Source of the DNA: Isoetes taiwanensis
Lineage: Eukaryota > Streptophyta > Lycopodiopsida > Isoetales > Isoetaceae
NCBI GenBank assembly: GCA_021234155.1
Contig: JAJEKV010000020.1
Span: 18,285,018-18,349,017, forward strand
Direction: 5' to 3'
Length of the DNA: 64,000 nt
The notes below the pieces were generated by a model. The model ran no database searches. It was not told where the DNA came from and was given only the letters and a program-made list of their open reading frames with translations. Made by a program: the position numbers and the translations under genes. Positions 34,339-45,510 of this stretch are shown here, in pieces; the stretch's first letter is position 1; every line of letters begins with the position of its first letter.

Positions 34339-35676
34339 TCAATAGAAATATGTAACAACTTCAACTAATAACAAGTGGAATACTATGATAGAATAGTACA
34401 TCCAGGGTGCTGATCTAAGTGCTGGGGCCGCGTTTTTTTGATACCCACTAGCATACTTTTGCCCAGCAGCCGCATCAAGGGTACCATTAGCAAGATCGTG
34501 AGAGGAATGGCCTTGAGCAGAAGAAGATGTAGTGGGTGCAGAAGATGGAACAACACGAGGCACATTTGCAGCAGCGGTGTGTGCATGGGAAATGGGAGAA
34601 TGGACTTTAACACCAGCAGTATGAGTGGCCTTAGCATGATGAAAGGCGTCAGGAAAGGTTGCATGTGATGGTGTAAAAATACGTAGTTTCCCACGAATCA
34701 GTGCAGCCTTACCACCATTCTTTTGAATGTCCTGGACCTTTTGCAAATTCTGGCGTCTGGCTAATTGTTGGGACTTAGTAAGATCAAAATCCAGATAGAG
34801 AGATGTCCCTTTCAATTGCTTGGCCTGCTTGAGGATATCCATTTTAGTACTCAAATTTCGCACTGTAAATTTCACTATGCGCGGGTGGTGGGGCTGCAAT
34901 GCTCCAACCCTATGTGCAGCAGTGACAACAACTGGTGTTGTGAAGTCCAATTTAGCTAACACCAAAGTCTGTACCTTCTGTTGCAAGTCCTCTGATGCTT
35001 CTTCTGGCATGCCACGAATTACCAGATTACGCTGACGGTTGTGCCTATCAATGTATTCTCTACGCCTCTGAGCAGATGTAGATGCAGGTGTAGATGCAAA
35101 ACCTGTTACATGAGCGTTTTGAAATTGGGAGGAGGATGAACTAGGCATGGATCTCACATTAGGATCATGACGCTTTGAAGAAGAAGTTGGAGGTGCCTTG
35201 GTTGCATGAGAATAGGAACGTTCCAAGGCAGCAACTCGACTAGATGTGTCCTTAGCAAGCTCAGTCACTTGGCAGGTCATGCTTTCTTCCAATGCTCGCA
35301 TGCGAGTATTACAACTCGTAGACACCTCAGAGACATGGCGGAGTAAATCTTGTCTTTGCTTGCCAACATCAACCATTAGGTGCTCCACAGTCATATGACA
35401 AGTAGCAAACTCCAACTTTGCGCCCTCAATTGCTTCCCAAAGCTTTGCATGTTCAGCATGAATTTTGCCAGTGAGCGTTGCAAGGTTGTTACGATACTTT
35501 GTCAATTCAGACCTCAATGCACATTGAAATTGTGTCATCTCTTGTTGCTGCATGTGCAAAGTAGCTGTAAGAATGTCAAACTTGTTCTCTTGTGAAGTAC
35601 CTCTTGTGATGTTTGACTTCGAATATTTGACTTTAGATGGAGCATCTTGGTCCTTCACATCAATGTTGACTAACAA
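34339..35676 (-). CDS. LINE ORF1, Gag-like RNA-binding protein (copy 2, intact)
   Basis: An open frame of 445 codons. Residues about 35-155 are heptad-rich and likely form a coiled coil for oligomerisation. Residues 160-205 are a Ser/Thr/Pro-rich linker. Residues about 215-335 (RQRNLVIRGMPEE, then TAAHRVG, PRIVKFTVRNLSTKMDIL) have the layout of the RRM plus C-terminal domain of L1-type ORF1 proteins, which coat LINE RNA. The tail is Ala/Ser/His-rich and ends hydrophobic (residues about 428-445), which is odd for a Gag-like protein and may reflect a shifted end. ORF2 starts about 220 bases downstream on the same strand. Met at 35676 is the first in frame. It is intact even though ORF2 is badly broken. 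Confidence 0.8.
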   Translation of the reverse strand: MLVNIDVKDQDAPSKVKYSKSNITRGTSQENKFDILTATLHMQQQEMTQFQCALRSELTKYRNNLATLTGKIHAEHAKLWEAIEGAKLEFATCHMTVEHLMVDVGKQRQDLLRHVSEVSTSCNTRMRALEESMTCQVTELAKDTSSRVAALERSYSHATKAPPTSSSKRHDPNVRSMPSSSSSQFQNAHVTGFASTPASTSAQRRREYIDRHNRQRNLVIRGMPEEASEDLQQKVQTLVLAKLDFTTPVVVTAAHRVGALQPHHPRIVKFTVRNLSTKMDILKQAKQLKGTSLYLDFDLTKSQQLARRQNLQKVQDIQKNGGKAALIRGKLRIFTPSHATFPDAFHHAKATHTAGVKVHSPISHAHTAAANVPRVVPSSAPTTSSSAQGHSSHDLANGTLDAAAGQKYASGYQKNAAPALRSAPWMYYSIIVFHLLLVEVVTYFY

Positions 35677-36112
35677 ATTCTTCCAAACTTGGACCTAGTC
35701 TTACAAGATAAGTTGACATAGCTTTAATGCATAGACCAACAATTAGTGTGTTGCCCTTTAAGGGCAACAATGTTTATTTCTGGCATTGGCTTCTTCTGCA
35801 GAATACTTTTATCCACATAAGAGCTATGAATGCACAGACAGGAAAACTTCATGTAGAAGTGAGTTACAATACTATTCACCAACATCTTTTCTCATTCTTG
35901 TGTCTTGTTTAAAATCTTTTAGAAGATATGGCAATCTCGCCAATTAGCTAGCTAATGACGGGATAAATTGGCTTCTTTGTACAAGTTTAATGTTTCATGT
36001 AAAATTATGTTCGACTCTTTCTTATTAAGTTTTCTAATTGTAAACAATAAATCATTCTAAAATAAGTGCATATAATGTAGGTTGGTGAAGGTTCAGATGT
36101 TGAAATTGTTAT
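35677..36112. other. LINE upstream region / 5' UTR candidate (copy 2)
   Basis: Practically identical to 9286-9721. Holds no ORF of note and no recognisable promoter element. Confidence 0.4.
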
Positions 36113-36117
36113 CAAGA

Positions 36118-36867
36118 TGATAGAAACGGTCTTCTCTGTCTACAAAACTATCAAACACGGTTAATCAAAACAACCTGGAAACTCCAGATCAAAGTCTTTC
36201 GGCACAACTTCTCCACCCAACCGGGCTCTGATTTGCAAACACGGCAAGGCTAGGTTCAGTCTCTTCCCAATTCTGAGAGTCTGCTAACCAACTGGATAGC
36301 CTCTCTGGGAATCTCTGGAATTCTCTAAAGCTTAGTAAGGCACTCAACAATGAACTATTAGTATTCTTCTGCAGGTTTGGGCGATCAGCCTCTCTGCCAC
36401 AGGCAAACACTCCCGGCTGTGTCCCCAATTCTGCAGGTCGATTGCCTCTTATTCTATTCTAAAAAGGTATGGTGCGTCTAAATCTAGATTTCCCCTTTAC
36501 CTTTTTGGCTAAATCCGACGCCCTTTTCCTGCAATTCGGCCAGTTGCGTTGGCCCAGGACTATTTCTGGCCATCTCAGAGCCTTTTTCTGCTAAAACTTA
36601 GGTTCGGATGATCTCACGGATCTGCCACATTTGGTCGCTTCTGATGGCGGCCTTTTTCTTTAGTTTTTTAACATTTCATTATTTCAATGGTTATTAGGAT
36701 TTCAATAGTTCCTTTATTTTAAAACATTTAACATTTCAATGGTTCCCTTAAGTTATAATTCAAAACCTCCTACGGCTAAACAATCAATAAAATAAAAAGC
36801 CCTTGCCTCTGTGTTTGTCTCTGCAAATCATTCCTCTGAGCCACGCCCCCAAGCTAGTGCCGTAACA
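36118..36867 (-). repeat. 3' LTR (copy 2)
   Basis: About 750 bp, bounded by TG and CA; matches 9727-10474. Confidence 0.9.
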
Positions 36868-36882
36868 ATTCCCTCCCTTCCC
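36868..36882 (-). promoter_or_regulatory. polypurine tract (copy 2)
   Basis: GGGAAGGGAGGGAAT on the minus strand, directly before the 3' LTR. Confidence 0.85.
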
Positions 36883-37542
36883 AAGGCTGATCGTCCTCGA
36901 TCATCTGCCTTAGGGAAGTAACAATTTTTTCCAAAGCTAGTCAACTGACTATCCGCTTTGCTGGAATAACCACCTTTCTTTCCAAGCTAGTCACCTGACT
37001 ATCTGCTTTGAAAGGATTTCTTCTTGGCTGGTAAACTTACCATCTGCCTGCCAATTCTAAGGGTCTGGCTTCTGTGCTGCAGTCACAGTTGCCCCCTTCT
37101 AAACTCTAGAGCAACATTCATTTGAAAAAAAAACTTTCATTATCTCAAACCAAATGAATACAATGCCCAAACCATTCAACAATCACATGTCTACACAGAC
37201 GTTTAACTTTACTTGTCTTTTAGATGACCAATCTGAACTCGCCCTCTGTCTCTTAGGCCTCTGCCTTCTCTTTGTCAAGTTAAGGATGGATCTTTCTGAT
37301 CATTTACAAAGCATTGCTCAATATCTTCTGCTCAGGACAATCTTTTTCGTCTTTTGTCCTTTCTACTTTTCCTGCATCAAGAACAACAACAATTTCTTCC
37401 TTCCTTCTCTGAGAGTCTGTTAAACTAGCCGGTTAACCTCTCTGGAACTTTCTAGTCATCATGTAACATCGAATTGTCTAATACAAAATCTCGAAACGTG
37501 TTAAAGGCCTAACACAGGATTATTTTAACAAGATCAACTTAC

Positions 37543-37554
37543 GCTCTGATACCA
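37543..37554 (-). promoter_or_regulatory. primer-binding site, initiator tRNA-Met type (copy 2)
   Basis: TGGTATCAGAGC on the minus strand, two bases from the 5' LTR. Confidence 0.9.
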
Positions 37555-37556
37555 CT

Positions 37557-38314
37557 TCATACAAACGGTCTTCTCTGTTTGCAAAACTATCAAACACGGT
37601 TAATCAAAACAACCTGGAAACTCCAGATCAAAGTCTCTCAGCACAACTTCTCCACCCAACTGGGCTCTGATTTGCAAACACGGCAAGGCTAGGTTCAGTC
37701 TCTTTCCAATTCTGAGAGTCTGCTAACCAACTGGATAGCCTCTTTGGGAATCTCTGGAATTCTCTAAAGCTTAGTAAGGCACTCAACAGTGAACTATTAG
37801 TATTCTTCTGCAGGTTTGGGCGATCAGCCTCTCTGCCACAGGCAAACACTTCCGGTTGTGTCCCCAATTTTGCAGGTCGATTGCCTCTTATTCTATTATA
37901 AAAAGGTATGGTGCGTCTAAATCTAGATTTCCCTTTACCTTTTCGGCTAAATCCGGCGCCCTTTTCTTGCAATTCGGCCAGTTGCGTTGGCCAATGAGCT
38001 ATTTCCGGCCATCTCAGAGCCTTTTTCTGCTAAAACTTAGCAGTTCCAGATGATCTCTGGATCTGCCGCAGGTCGCTATAGTAGCGGCCTTTTTTCTTTA
38101 GTTTTTTAATATTTCATTATTTCAATGGTTATTAGGATTTCAATAGTTCCTTTATTTTAAAACATTTAACATTTCAATGGTTCCCTTAAGTTATAATTCA
38201 AAACCTCCTATGGCTAAACAATCAATCAAGGTTATAAAATAAAAAGCCCTTGCCTCTGCGTGTGTTTGTCTCGCAAATCATTCCTCGAGCCCGCCCCGGG
38301 CTAGTGCCATAACA
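37557..38314 (-). repeat. 5' LTR (copy 2)
   Basis: About 758 bp; matches 11164-11921 and, with more differences, the 3' LTR. Confidence 0.9.
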
Positions 38315-38643
38315 CAAGACACAACAAAGCCAGCAGCGCTATCATGCAGACCAATCCATGTCCCTGTCCTCCATTAAAGTTTCAAAACATCCATAAAAGC
38401 TCCTTTCTTTGTGAACTCAATTGCCACGACCCTCATACAAGTTAAGCCACGAGGGGGTACCATTTACTAGCATGCAGTTTGCTCCTTCCAACTAGTACTC
38501 CTTCTCTACTATGACTTCTTTTATTGATCTCCAAAACCACAGTACCAGCAGCTTATATGTTCCTCAAGCATCCATATCCCATATGCACCATGTCCCAATA
38601 CAAAATGCTACCGTAGAATATGAATGCAATGAAGAAAAGATAG

Positions 38644-39259
38644 CGAGAAGAACATCGAGAAGTCAAACGGAAGAAGGAATGCAGGGAGGAATTCAATGAA
38701 AAGTATGCTCGTTTGGATGACAAGTTCGTTGTTGCGCTGATTCATGTTCGAGGTATGCAAGATGAATTTTCCCTGCCATCAAAGCAAGGTGTTAATTTGT
38801 GGCATACATTGTTGATGTTGACTCGTATTGTGGCAAGATGTCCTGGATTTGATAAAGATGCAGGGGTTTGTCACAAGAAATAGAGATCAATTTATAGAGA
38901 TTATGTTAAAGACAAGGCTCACAACAATATCTCGGTAATGATAGATCTAACCAATGTGGATGGTTTTCCATTCTTCGATGAATACATGGGAAATAGGGCC
39001 AATGCCCTGAAAACAATTAATGGAGGAGCCATTACACAAGATGAGAAAGGTGAGGATGTTGAAGAAAAACCTACAATAGACAAGAAGGTGAAAAAGGAAA
39101 GGACATGCATGCTATTCCATTAAATTAAGGAAGGGAGGAAGGAGTTCCTCCACCAAATGAAGGATATTGAAGCCCAAAAAGTTGCAGATTGAAGCCCAAT
39201 GGTTAGAAATATTGGCAAAGCTGGGTGCATCATTTGCTGACCTTGTCAAGAAAATCTGA
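38644..39259 (+). pseudogene. trihelix / Myb-SANT-like DNA-binding protein remnant (copy 2)
   Basis: One frame runs 38644-39123 with a single amber codon at 38881-38883. Seen: an Arg/Lys/Glu-rich helix, LWHTLLMLTRIVARCPGF, DKDAGVCHKK-stop-RSIYRDYVKDK, then GFPFFDEYMG. The pattern W, C(H)-K(W), IYRDYK, FPFF is that of plant trihelix or Myb/SANT-like domains. The stop sits where the third helix has a conserved Trp, consistent with TGG to TAG. Downstream, after shifts, come KEFLHQMKDIEAQ and LGASFADLVKKI, a coiled-coil tail. Similar domains occur in host factors and in Harbinger-type transposon ORFs; I cannot decide between them. No start Met or promoter is clear. Confidence 0.5.
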
Positions 39260-41857
39260 CCAGGAATCTTCTGTTTTATGTCTATTTTCTTGTAAATGTA
39301 GATCGGTTTATGTATTTACAGTAGATCGGTAGGCACCGTGACTTTTCTAGTAGATACAGATATGGTTGGCTCAATAAAGAGTTTCCAGACCTGCTATATT
39401 TATGTATTTGACATAGTAGTATTGGAATTTGGAAGCATAGAGATCGAGCTACTTTTTGTGTATTTTATTGAATTGAAGACTATTAATGACTGCAAGACTG
39501 TATACTTGCTTCAGATTGTCTACATTTTGGCCTCCTTTTTCTTGAAATAATAATTGTCTCAACAGAGTTTGCATATATTAGGCTGCTAATATATATTTGT
39601 ATATATTAGGATTTCTTTTGGCCTTTGTTATTGTAAGTGTTACTGTAAGTGATTTATACATAGACATATAACACATTATGGAAGCAAGAATTTTAGAGCT
39701 AATTAGTTGGTAAAGTAAGGAAGTTATTGAAGCTTGTTAAGGCAAGGACATGCATAACAAGTTGTCAATTTATAACAAGTTATCAATTTATATTATGTGG
39801 AGGGACATGCATGGATCATTTTATATTATGTGCAGGGACATGCAAGTGACGCATCTAGCTAATGCAAGTAAAAAATGTTCTTTGTATATTGAATCTAAAT
39901 GATGCAACCCACGAGATATGACTAATAGCTCCCAAGGGTGGTCGTTAATTTAATTGAGGAAGAATGAATGTCATTTGGGTTACAGTGGACCTACTTTTAA
40001 ATTACGTTTGTGTATTTCTGTCATAACTTATGTATTGTACCTTTAAGATATTTCTATAAGTTCTTTAGATAGTTAAATAATAGAGAATAAATGACATGGC
40101 ATAATAATGACACGGCAAAATGATGACTCAAAGAAGAGAAGTTAGAATGGAAAAGCTGGAACATGAGAAGGGGGAAGTATAGAAGGAGAAGAGCACTGAG
40201 TAACTAAGCAAGAAAATTTAAAAGAAGCGATAACATGTTAGAACTAAAACTCTTTTAAAATTCTCAGAGCACTTAGAATTAAAAGAAAACAAGTCTCATG
40301 TCAGATCTGTGATAAATATCGGTGGTAAGCAAAGCCTCTCTCTGTGGCAAAGCATTCCCTGCTGTAGATGCACAAATGGGCTCAAACTTGCAGTCGGGCA
40401 GGCAAATCTGGGTCACTCTCTTGCATGCAAATGCACTGTCATATAAATATGAAAGCAAAATGGCTCTTGCAGATGATACAAGGCGACTCAATCGCCTGGC
40501 TTTGTCTGCTAGAGAAACAGAAGGGATTTGAACCCATTAGATTCGAAATCCTGAGGAATTACGATTTAATTAGAGACCAATTTAGGGTTCATGCACCAAA
40601 AAACAAAGCCTTGGCTTAGAAACTTCAATCCTGTTAACTGCTCCAAATCACGAATTGTTGGATTCTCTTGAAAGCCCAAAGCCCGAAATTCTTATTCGGC
40701 TCATCTTCTGATGTCTTTATCCCTATAAGGGATCATCTGCTGGATAGGACATGCCATCCGGCCGCTGTCTGCGCCCAAACGGAGCCAACGATGACTCTTG
40801 GTGGCCCACCCAATCGGGTGATGCCAAGTCAGCCTTTTAAAGGAATTTAGAAACAAATGGAGAATTGGTAATTAGATAAATAAAGTTTTTTAATGATATG
40901 AAGATATAGCATATTGGATAAGATGCTAATGTACAAACTAGAGGTCAATAGTTCAAGCTCGCATTAGGGGCCTGGCTGATTTGATTGATGCTATTCCGAA
41001 AGGAGTGGACAAGGTCAAATTATTTTTTTTGCATGTCACAATTAATAACTTGTGAATTCATTTTTACTTATATATGAGATTATATTATGAAGGTTAAAAT
41101 GCTTATTTGCAAAGTTAATGTTTAGGGTTCAAATTCGTTCATGGACGTGCTTTGAAATATTCTTTTGCACGCCATTCTAGTTTATGCTGCAAGATCGAAT
41201 TAAGTTATCTTTAGTTATTGGTTTAGGATTGTAGCCCATTAAAGCTTAGCTTTTGACTATTTAGGTATTGCATTGCTATTAAATATTTTAGACAAGATGT
41301 TGTCATAAGTTTTTTTCAATAGAAAAAGTGTTAAAATACCTAAGGAATGTTTTTAGTTCATAAAAAAGGTCAATTTTGAGGAGCCTCAAATTTTATGCTC
41401 TCTGAAGTATATTTTTGCATATTGAGACACCCTCTAGGACTTATCACTATTCAAACTTATAAGATTGATGGTTGACTGGTTCTATTCAAACTATTTCTCA
41501 CTAATAATTAAAAATATGCTTTAGTTAGATGCTAGAAGGATCTCACCAAGCTCGGATTTTCATTCTCTTGAATATCATACATGTTTGCAGATAATCCCAA
41601 GCTCTATTGTCTTGGGCACAAGATCAATTTCTCACATAACAATCAAATACGCTTATTTTGTTTCAAGATCTCACGATTCTTGAGGCAAGGAAGGTAATGT
41701 ATTGCTTCAGGTCATCAATCCAGCAAGTTGACAATCACATAAAAAGCCTTGAATTTTTTGATACCAGTTTGCTCTTTTTGAAATCCCATGTTTTGGCACG
41801 TCTAATCCGCTAAAAAAGGTCGAATCTTGGCCTGCCCTTTTTAGGATTTCTTATTTT
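39260..41857. other. non-coding A+T-rich region with tRNA-like fragments (copy 2)
   Basis: Equivalent to 12866-15459. A tRNA-like 3' fragment (minus) lies at about 40510-40572 and a SINE-head-like segment (plus) at about 40907-40977. Nothing else is supported. Confidence 0.6.
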
Positions 41858-43358
41858 TGTGGGATATATCCCACAAGCTTGATTCGAAAAGTTAGCCCAA
41901 TATATATAAGGAGAAAACAAAGTAAATAATTAAAATGCATGCTATTTCCACATGGATCTTTGGCTGTCGCCATCCCACATGCCCAAAGATACCATGTGGC
42001 AGAGTGAGATTGGCTTGGTAAAGGGGGAGGAAGGGTAGTTAGGATTTTTTTGCATTTTATGATCATGGGCATGGTTCCCTAGGAACAAATTTTGAATGTC
42101 AAGATGAAGCCATTTTGCAAAATTTCAAGGTCCACATGGCATTTTTTTAATTTTTTATTTTTTTTGTGCTCTTCAAGATGGAAAAATATTTTTTGAAAAA
42201 TAAGCACTTTGATTTTTGGGTGAAAAAGGTCTAAACTTGATGAGGTGGCAAGGTCGAGAGGTGATTTGGCAAACAAATTGTGACATGGCACAAATGGAAT
42301 CTTCGACATGGCAAGTGAAGTGGCAAAGAATACTTTTCCTAGTAAAACTTTTGTGAGATGTGAATGAGGTGAATGACACGTGATGTGGATGATGCATGGT
42401 GATGATGTGGCATATTTTGGGTGAGGTGGATAGATATTGTCAAAATGGCAAGTGCACTTCAAATCTTTCATATTTTGGTATTATTTAGGTCTATTTTGCC
42501 TTTTCTAACTTTGTGACGAAAAATGTGCACCTCTCTCTCTCTAACCGTGTTTTCATAGAGAGAATGTGTTCTTTTGACCTTGAAGAGGACAATTTTAATG
42601 GGATTTTTGCATTTTCCATGAATAGTGGATGTATAATAAGGTGTGTGGGGTGTTTTGACTAGGAAAAAGAGTCTTTGCTAACTTTGGATTTGGGAGGTGG
42701 TAAAGGCTAAGGGATGAGGACAATGAGATGTCAGATGGGTGGAATCACGATAATAAGGCCTATGAAGATGTAATTCATGCCAAAATAACTTGGATTGAAC
42801 AAAGTATCATTATAGCTTGAGGGGTCTTCCAAACTTTGACAAGGGGTCTTCAAGCTTTGACGTCAAGTCTTCATGAGTGCACTAATGATCCAAAGCCATA
42901 CATGGGGTGTTTACATGATGATGTTCAATCAAATGTCCTCACTTGGTTCTTCATACTTGATGTCTTCTAAATGTCTTCATAGCAAGATGTCTCTAAGATC
43001 CATGGTATCTTGGTTTATGCACACACATTTCAAGTAGAATGTTAGATATGAGTACAATGCATGCACATGGCTCTTCTATGCTGCCAAAAAGTGGTAGCAT
43101 CATGCCAAACAGAAAGGATAGGCAACACTCGGGAGCTCTTGATAGTTGCCACTATTGGGATGTATTTATAATACATCCATACAATCTTATCCTTTGTCTA
43201 TTGATAGGTCATTGTCTATTGATACTTCATGGAGCTAAAAGGGTCTTTGCCTATTAGCCCTTCATTATTATTGTATATAAGAGCATGTACTCGTCATGAA
43301 TTATATCACAATAAATGTGTGTGGTATTCCCTTTTAATTACATTCTGATAGATACACC
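41858..43358 (+). repeat. solo or truncated LTR relic (copy 2)
   Basis: Equivalent to 15460-16965: start TGTGGGATATATCCCACA, box array at about 42238-42430, TATA at 43274-43283. An imperfect hairpin at 41948-41999 pairs CCACATGGATCTTTGG with CCCAAAGATACCATGTGG and is cleaner here than in copy 1. Confidence 0.5.
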
Positions 43359-43382
43359 GTTTGTGAATAAAGTTATTTCTAA

Positions 43383-43622
43383 TCTGCTGACTATCCACAA
43401 GGTAATGGACAAGCTGAAGCTACTAACAAAGTCTTGAAGATTATCTTGCATAAAACAATTCAAGTGGATGAGAGATTGGCAACTATAGTGGATGCACTTT
43501 GAGCAAAGTCGCTATCAAAGCAGCCACAAATCATACACTATTCAACTTAGTTTATGGCATTTGGGTTGTATTACCAATTGAGCTCGAGCTACCATCCTTG
43601 AGGTTAGCTCATAAACATTATG
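43383..43622 (+). pseudogene. Ty3/gypsy integrase core fragment (copy 2)
   Basis: Identical reading to 16990-17229, with the same stop after VDAL and the same frameshift. The decay predates the duplication. Confidence 0.85.
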
Positions 43623-44025
43623 CTTACCTTTTGAATATGCCTTGCAAGAAAGATTAGTGTTGAGGGTGTTCCTGGCAAAACCCTCAACCTCAATGGTTTA
43701 GAACCTCCAGGTTGATTGAGGCAACCAATCTGTGTGAGAAAATTCCAAGAATAAAGCTTGAACACAGATTTAGAACTACTTTCCCAGCTCAGAAAAAAGT
43801 CTGCCTCAGAAAGAATAATGCCATCTGCAAGCAAACAAACTCTGCATGTTGCTGCGCAGGCTTATGGTTTGGCTTAGACCAAGGTTGATTAGGGGGGCCA
43901 TGGAGCCAAGGAAGAGTATAACCATTACTGACCCAATCAAGCACCATTGTAGAAGAACAAAAAGATTTCCAAAAAACCAAACGGTCTTTCAATCTATTGT
44001 GCAAATAAGTCACTGGTGGGTGCAA
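43604..44025 (-). pseudogene. DIRS-like reverse transcriptase N-terminus (copy 2, broken)
   Basis: Same as 17211-17632, including the frameshift between HAEFV and LLADGIILSE. Beyond that the frame continues to LNQPGGSKPLRL, which could correspond to the next RT block, then stops. Confidence 0.5.
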
Positions 44026-45510
44026 ACTTTGAGAAGGTGAAGTGCTTATATCTGTAACAATGCGGCAGCCAACTCATTAGAAACTCATAAACTATTAAAA
44101 GCAGAATCCTCCTTGGTCACAATACCAACATAACCATGTCAGCGAAAAAGCACTTATATGAAACATTAAACAAAGATAAAAATAGTTCGGCTACATCAGT
44201 TACAAAGATACATAGTTAGGCTACAAAGATTATTTGGTTAACATTAGTTAGCCTTAGGTCGATAACCGAAAACACAAAGCCTTTATTGGAGCGATTTGAA
44301 TTAGGGCAACAAGAAGGAAAGAATGAAGCGGTCGGATCGGGCATAAAGGCCAAAATTGGATGTTCTCCGGAAAAAACGCACTCCTGTGTTATCAAAATCA
44401 GGTAACTCATGCTGTAGCTAGGTATTGAGGACAAGGCTGATCCAAAACGGTCCGACAAGCATAAAGAACTAGGCCGATTTAAGCACATTTGTCAAGGCAT
44501 GAATGCGTTTGCACAGGAAGTTCTGATCTCCTCTGAAGTAGCACAGACCAACCCATTTTCTAAAAATCAAGAGAGAGACCATATCTGATCATCACAACTA
44601 ACAACAATATTTCAAGTTCTACGAGACCGACAAGAGTCCCAATGAGAACCACAATTGCTACAAAATGTATTAATCGGTTGTGCACAAAGCGTTTTTACCT
44701 GAGAATGAACCTACGGTTCAATCCCGAAATGGAGACACATAATACTGCTGTAAATTGGGATGTAGATTAGGAAAAATGCAACACGCAGACGCAGAATACT
44801 GCTGAAAATTGAAAGCTGTAGATTTAAGAACTTGACAGTAAATTTAGTTATCCATACTACCCAGCTCTGATTGAATATAAGTCATGTAACAGCAGCACAC
44901 AGAACTATGAGTTAAAGTAAAGGATCAGGTTGAGACAAATTTAAGAATGCCAAACAACTAAGGAATGGGAAATCAGAAGAAACATTTGTTGAATAGTGCT
45001 GAACACGGAAAAGAAGTGTGGAAGCTACCAAGCCTGGAAGCTACCATAAAAGTTTAAACTACAGAAGCTACCAAGCGCGGAATTAACATACAAAGGTAGA
45101 AAGAACAGCTTCGCTTGAACATTTGGTAGAACTCAGAGAAATATGAAATTCAACATGCTAGCTGGACACTACGCATGGTAACCTTCAAGGACGTGGAAAA
45201 CAGATCAACGGCTGATTAAATAAGTTGTAGACTGGTTAAATGAGATCAACCTGTAGAAACTAAAGGAAAAAGGCCTGCAGGCTGTTTAAACGACGAACAC
45301 TATTTGATATTAAACTAAGGATGCTTATTATACACCACATTATCTGAGAACATTGAGCAGCTTCTTTGCCAGCAAAAAACTACCAAATTGAAGAGCTCGT
45401 ATTTGCTAAATTCACAAGATTTCAAAGCCAAGAAAACTGAAAGCACAACTCTTTATTATCAAGATCACTCCCTCAAAACAGAGAGACAAAAACACATACA
45501 ATTTAAACAT
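44026..45510. other. spacer within the DIRS-like relic (copy 2)
   Basis: No readable protein; see 17633-19117. Local differences from copy 1 near 44620-44710 are again around CAG/CTG. Confidence 0.4.

Larger units (their letters stand above)
36113..38319 (-). mobile_element. non-autonomous LTR retrotransposon, complete with TSD (copy 2)
   Basis: Same element as 9722-11926. TSD CAAGA lies at 36113-36117 and 38315-38319, LTRs at 36118-36867 and 37557-38314, the PBS (minus) at 37543-37554 and the PPT (minus) at 36868-36882. The shared TSD shows the insertion was copied with the 26-kb unit rather than arising twice. The internal segment repeats CCAAGCTAGTCA(A/C)CTGACTATC (near 36930 and 36982) but codes for nothing recognisable. 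Local differences from copy 1 are concentrated at 36535-36650 and 38255-38445. Confidence 0.92.
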
